Shown here: piece after piece, positions 60,614 to 64,000 of the stretch
How positions within the stretch are numbered: position 1 is the stretch's first letter
Layout of the letters: each line of letters begins with the position of its first letter
Source: Elmis aenea
Taxonomy: Eukaryota; Arthropoda; Insecta; Coleoptera; Elmidae
Direction of reading: 5' to 3'
NCBI GenBank assembly: GCA_947652605.1
Contig: OX393581.1
Span: forward strand, 32,978,788 to 33,042,787
DNA length: 64,000 nucleotides
Program-made: the position numbers and the translations under genes
Notes under the pieces: model-generated
What the model saw: the letters and a program-made list of their open reading frames with translations, nothing else
The model's database searches: none
Told to the model about the DNA's origin: nothing

Positions 60614-61225
60614 TTACTATTGTTTAGGATTCCACGGTAGTATTTTAATAATTACAGGTTTTAATTATCAATTTAAGATTTTATGTGACGTAAAATAATA
60701 TTTATTTTAATTTGCCGCTACTTTAAGGAGTAAGTATTATACACCGAGGACAATTGTCGTGTGCTCGTCTCTAGGTTCAAAAGATAGTTCTTTTGTTTTC
60801 ATTTAATTAAAAACTTATCTTTTAACGAATATGTATTTTATACTATCTAAAATTTTCTTTATAAAGGCTAAAACCGTTATGCTAACATTGCGAGAACAGG
60901 ATAAATACCTTTCGTGGAGCTTACAGCACTCTTATCTCAAAATTATACTACGCTTTTAAAAAACAGTTGACGTAATTAGGTGAATCATTAACGTAAATGG
61001 TGTTCAATAATGCGTAAGCTACTAGTTCTACACAAAAGCAGACTTTCGTGTTTATCTCTACAGTAATATTATATGATAGTATTGTATGAAAAACTTTAAT
61101 CAGGCAATTAATTCTGATAATTTATGGTTTTTATATTTTCCTAGAAAGATAACTGCCTGTAACTTAAAGATAATTTAGCTCATTTTTCATCTATATCATT
61201 TAGATTCATTCATTAACGCATTAAA
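60614..61225. other. Anonymous stretch
   Basis: No gene or repeat boundary is recognised. Confidence 0.3.
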
Positions 61226-61550
61226 TCTATAGGTATATATATAAAAGAGCTTGTTTGTTTGTGTGATTGTTTGTTTGTTTGTTCGCTATAGAATCCTAGG
61301 TCCGTTGACCGATCGGGACCAAATATTGCACAGTTATTATTTAGGACCCGACGGATTAAACGTCGTATAAAAAACGGCCGGGAGCGGCCGGAAACGTTTG
61401 GGAACGTCCGCTGAGCGCGAGCGCGCAGCGCAAGTAGTCTGTGATTGATAATCTGGGAATGTCCGCTGAGCGCGAGCGCGGAGCGCGAGTAGTCTGTGAT
61501 TGATAAAAGAGAATTGTAATCACCCGTGCAACGCCGGGTCAATCAGCTAG
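61226..61550 (+). mobile_element. Non-autonomous Helitron, 325 bp
   Basis: Starts TCTATAGGTATATA after an A and ends GTCAATCAGCTAG before a T, matching Helitron 5' TC and 3' CTAG(T) with insertion between A and T. A hairpin ACCCG-loop-CGGGT lies 8 nt before the CTAG. TTTG/TGTT microsatellite follows the 5' end. Two 55-bp direct repeats (61400-61454, 61455-61509) with GTCCGCTGAGCGCGAGCGCG make it the GC-richest spot of the region. A 109-residue minus frame across it is incidental. Confidence 0.8.
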
Positions 61551-63192
61551 TTTAACATAAAACAGTGAAATGATAAAAAATACGGAGTGATACAGTAATA
61601 TAAATAAATTTTAGTGCTTCAGCTGTGGCTTATTATGTACAGTTCCAAGTCGTTTAATATATATGTACATCCATTGGCATAAAACCGAAACAGTAACCTA
61701 AATGGTAAGCAAAGGCTTAAGTAAACTCCATGGCCTGTTTTTATTAAATTGATTTTGTACATATACAACTATTTTCCAGAGTTTGCTAATGCCCTTACTT
61801 TCACTTGGCCCGCTTAACGTTTATTCTTTTAACATACATGATTCTTTATCACTTTCGTACGAACGTGCTATACCTCGCTTGTATATACATCTATCAATCT
61901 TGTTCATATTGTTTTGTATTAAAATATATTATACATTCGTAGTCCACCTAACTTACTGCTCTTTGTAAACGTTACCCATATTTACGCGGACACTGTCTTT
62001 ACAGTAAAACCTCGATTATTCAACTTTCGTTTATCCGAAGTTTCTTCTAATATTTTTCTAAAATTATTTAGTAACCTGTTTCACTTAACTTTTTGCGTGT
62101 ACATTCACAACACAACACAAAACTGATTAATACTTTATTTTTGTTTACTTTATTTAGAGATTATTTTTTGGCTACTCTTTGTTTCGTGTGCTAGGATAAG
62201 CGGAATAAAGTTTGAAGTAAGTATAATTTTCAAACGCTTTGGGGAATTCTAAACATAAAATCGTTTTGGTGCAGGACTCAAATAACTCGTACTAGGAGTG
62301 TTGTGTTGGCTGTTGCAGGAATGGGGCAACGTACCCGGTCTAGACATGCATACAAACTGATGTCTTACTGTCCCATTGGTGACATATGCAAATAATATTG
62401 CGTTGCATGATGTAGCAGTACTTTGTAATGCAGGATGTTTATACGCCTGCTGTGACTGAGCTTGTGCATTTCCGTTATTTCCTGACGATCTTTATAGTTT
62501 CCGCTCTCTTCCCAACAAACTTTAATTTATAAAACAATATATACGCTATTTTCGAAATACATATAATGAAGGGTTATGTTGTTGTATTACATGCGATTCT
62601 AGTTAAATCTTGCTAATTTAAACCCAAATTACACTTTATGGGCATTGCTTACTTTACTCAGACCTTAACAATCCACATATTTTTAAGTAACATAGTTTTA
62701 TAATACAATTTTCAAAAACCTTGATGTCATGTTTTTAATTTTAAAGCCAGTTAAATAAAATATTTAACTTTTTTACGAGAAATTAAAAAACTGTGTTCTG
62801 TTTTATTTGCAGTAGAAAAAAACTCTTTAGAACAAATATCTTACTAATTAATTTCATTAGTTGCATTACCTACATTAAAAAATATGTCGCGTTGAAAGAC
62901 CGCCACGTGTGCTGCATTAAAATTTTAAACTTGGGTTAACGAACTAAATTTTTTATGTATTTCATCGCTGCATCATACCCAATTATATTGGGATAAAGTT
63001 ATGAAGACAGTGTATGTTTTATTAATGCTCTGTACAGGTTTCGTGGATGAAATTTTGCCATATTTTATTTTAATTCAAAGCGAAAAGATTATAATCGTGT
63101 CAAATAAAATCCGAACTGAATTAATTCAATTTTACAAAACTACAATAACTTTATTTACACCAGAAATGGAAATCTTTAATTTCACAAGTATA
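61551..63192. other. Anonymous stretch
   Basis: No gene is recognised. Acceptor-like sequences end near 61779 (ATTTTCCAG) and 63040 (CTGTACAG), the first followed by a 60-codon AT-rich frame. Neither has further support. Confidence 0.3.
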
Positions 63193-63821
63193 CAGGGTGT
63201 GTAAAAATTGGCGGAAGCGCTACACGTGGCGATGTTCTTGGTAAAATTCTAAGTCGAAAATCTTAATACGAAAATGTTGTACCATGCTTGCTGTGTCTGC
63301 AAGAGGTCCTCAAAGTTTTGACATTTAGTTCTTTAATAAGCGTTATTATTTAATACTTGCAAATGAAAAAGCTGCAATTTGGAATAAAAATAAATTTCGA
63401 ATAGTATTTTTTCCTAGATATTGTGTTCTTCCTTTCAAAAATTGGTGTTGAAAATATGTAAATCACTGATTTATATGAAAATAATACATATTGCAACATT
63501 GTCATTAGCTGTCATCTCTGTTTTTCTCGTAATTATTTCTAGTTTGCGTTTTACGATACCCAAAAGTTTGTAGCTATGTTTACGAACTGAATGAAGGCTT
63601 TCAGTTCGAACAAAAATTGTAAATACCTAAGTAAAAATTGCTAATAAAAAAATGTCCAAACGCAAATCAATGTATGCAATGTTGCCAATTTTTTTTTTCT
63701 TTAAATGGTTCCTGAGGCCATAGGAAGCATGGTACAACATTTTTGTATCAAGATTTTCGACTTGAAATTTTACGAAGAACATCGTCACGTGTAGCGCTTC
63801 CACCAATTTTTACACACCCTG
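63193..63821. mobile_element. TA-flanked MITE with about 105-bp arms
   Basis: CAGGGTGTGTAAAAATTGG at 63193 pairs with CCAATTTTTACACACCCTG ending at 63821. Pairing continues for about 105 bp with few differences (ATGTTGTACCATGCTT near the inner edge of each arm). TA sits at both flanks (63191-63192, 63822-63823). Same CAGGGTG/TA signature as 7328-8123 but a different family by sequence. Confidence 0.85.
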
Positions 63822-64000
63822 TATATAGTTGCAGTGGTCATTTTAACCTGAAGAACAACAAACATTTTCCTTATTGAATGTTCGTTAAGCGATATTATGA
63901 CATTGATTTTTACGCCTTTGTAAAAATATTTTGTGGATTAATAATAAAACTAACCTTCACATATACAATTCGTTTATCCTAGGTCATTGATTACAAACCT

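Noticed and set aside
61213..61542. 109-residue minus-strand open frame
   Set aside because: It lies entirely across the Helitron, including its 55-bp tandem duplication and microsatellite, and has no ATG-supported family signal.
1..64000. tRNA, rRNA and CRISPR-like signals
   Set aside because: No GGTTCGAATCC-type B box with an A box, no rRNA-like block and no regularly spaced identical repeats were seen; CRISPR is not expected in an insect genome.

Overview
The window looks like AT-rich non-coding DNA from an insect genome. The evidence is short introns with GTAAGT-type donors, interspersed TTAGG blocks matching the insect telomere unit, and a dense load of DNA transposons typical of insects: hAT-like elements, TA-flanked mariner-like inverted-repeat elements and a small Helitron. 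Order-level placement is not possible from the sequence. No rRNA, tRNA, CRISPR array or complete intact protein-coding gene was found. Coding content is limited to a decayed multi-exon gene, transposon relics and a few candidate single exons.

Layout. Positions 160-1967 hold a minus-strand, three-exon pseudogene of an uncharacterised protein family. An in-frame TAA breaks it, and its C-terminal part has been amplified into a decaying tandem array. From 2 to 14 kb there are long-armed inverted-repeat elements (4925-5680, 7328-8123), a LINE reverse-transcriptase relic (10278-10931) and anonymous sequence. From 14 to 31 kb there are several hAT-like insertions with target-site duplications, a second truncated copy of the 4925 element, a compound foldback repeat and two candidate minus-strand exons (22942-23078, 25919-26247). 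From 31 to 48 kb lie a perfect 61-nt palindrome, a second LINE tail, more MITEs, and two near-identical 1.2-kb hAT elements (41393-42618, 46779-48011). Each of those two carries the start of another transposase gene, and the first sits inside an older inverted-repeat element. From 48 to 64 kb there are a second, inverted copy of the compound foldback, a mariner-like HTH relic, further hAT relics, a 325-bp Helitron and a TA-flanked MITE.

The most interesting signal runs across the mobile elements. Three plus-strand sites (14390/14391, 30070/30071, 54974/54975) each join a polypyrimidine-rich 3' splice site directly to a 5' splice-site-like sequence (CAG|GTATGT twice, CAG|GTACGA once). Each is followed 50-80 nt later by a GTAAGT or GTAAGTG donor. 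That is the architecture of recursive splicing (ratchet points with short cryptic RS-exons). I infer that about 40 kb or more of the window is one very long intron of a plus-strand gene whose ordinary exons lie outside it. The mobile elements would then be intronic passengers.
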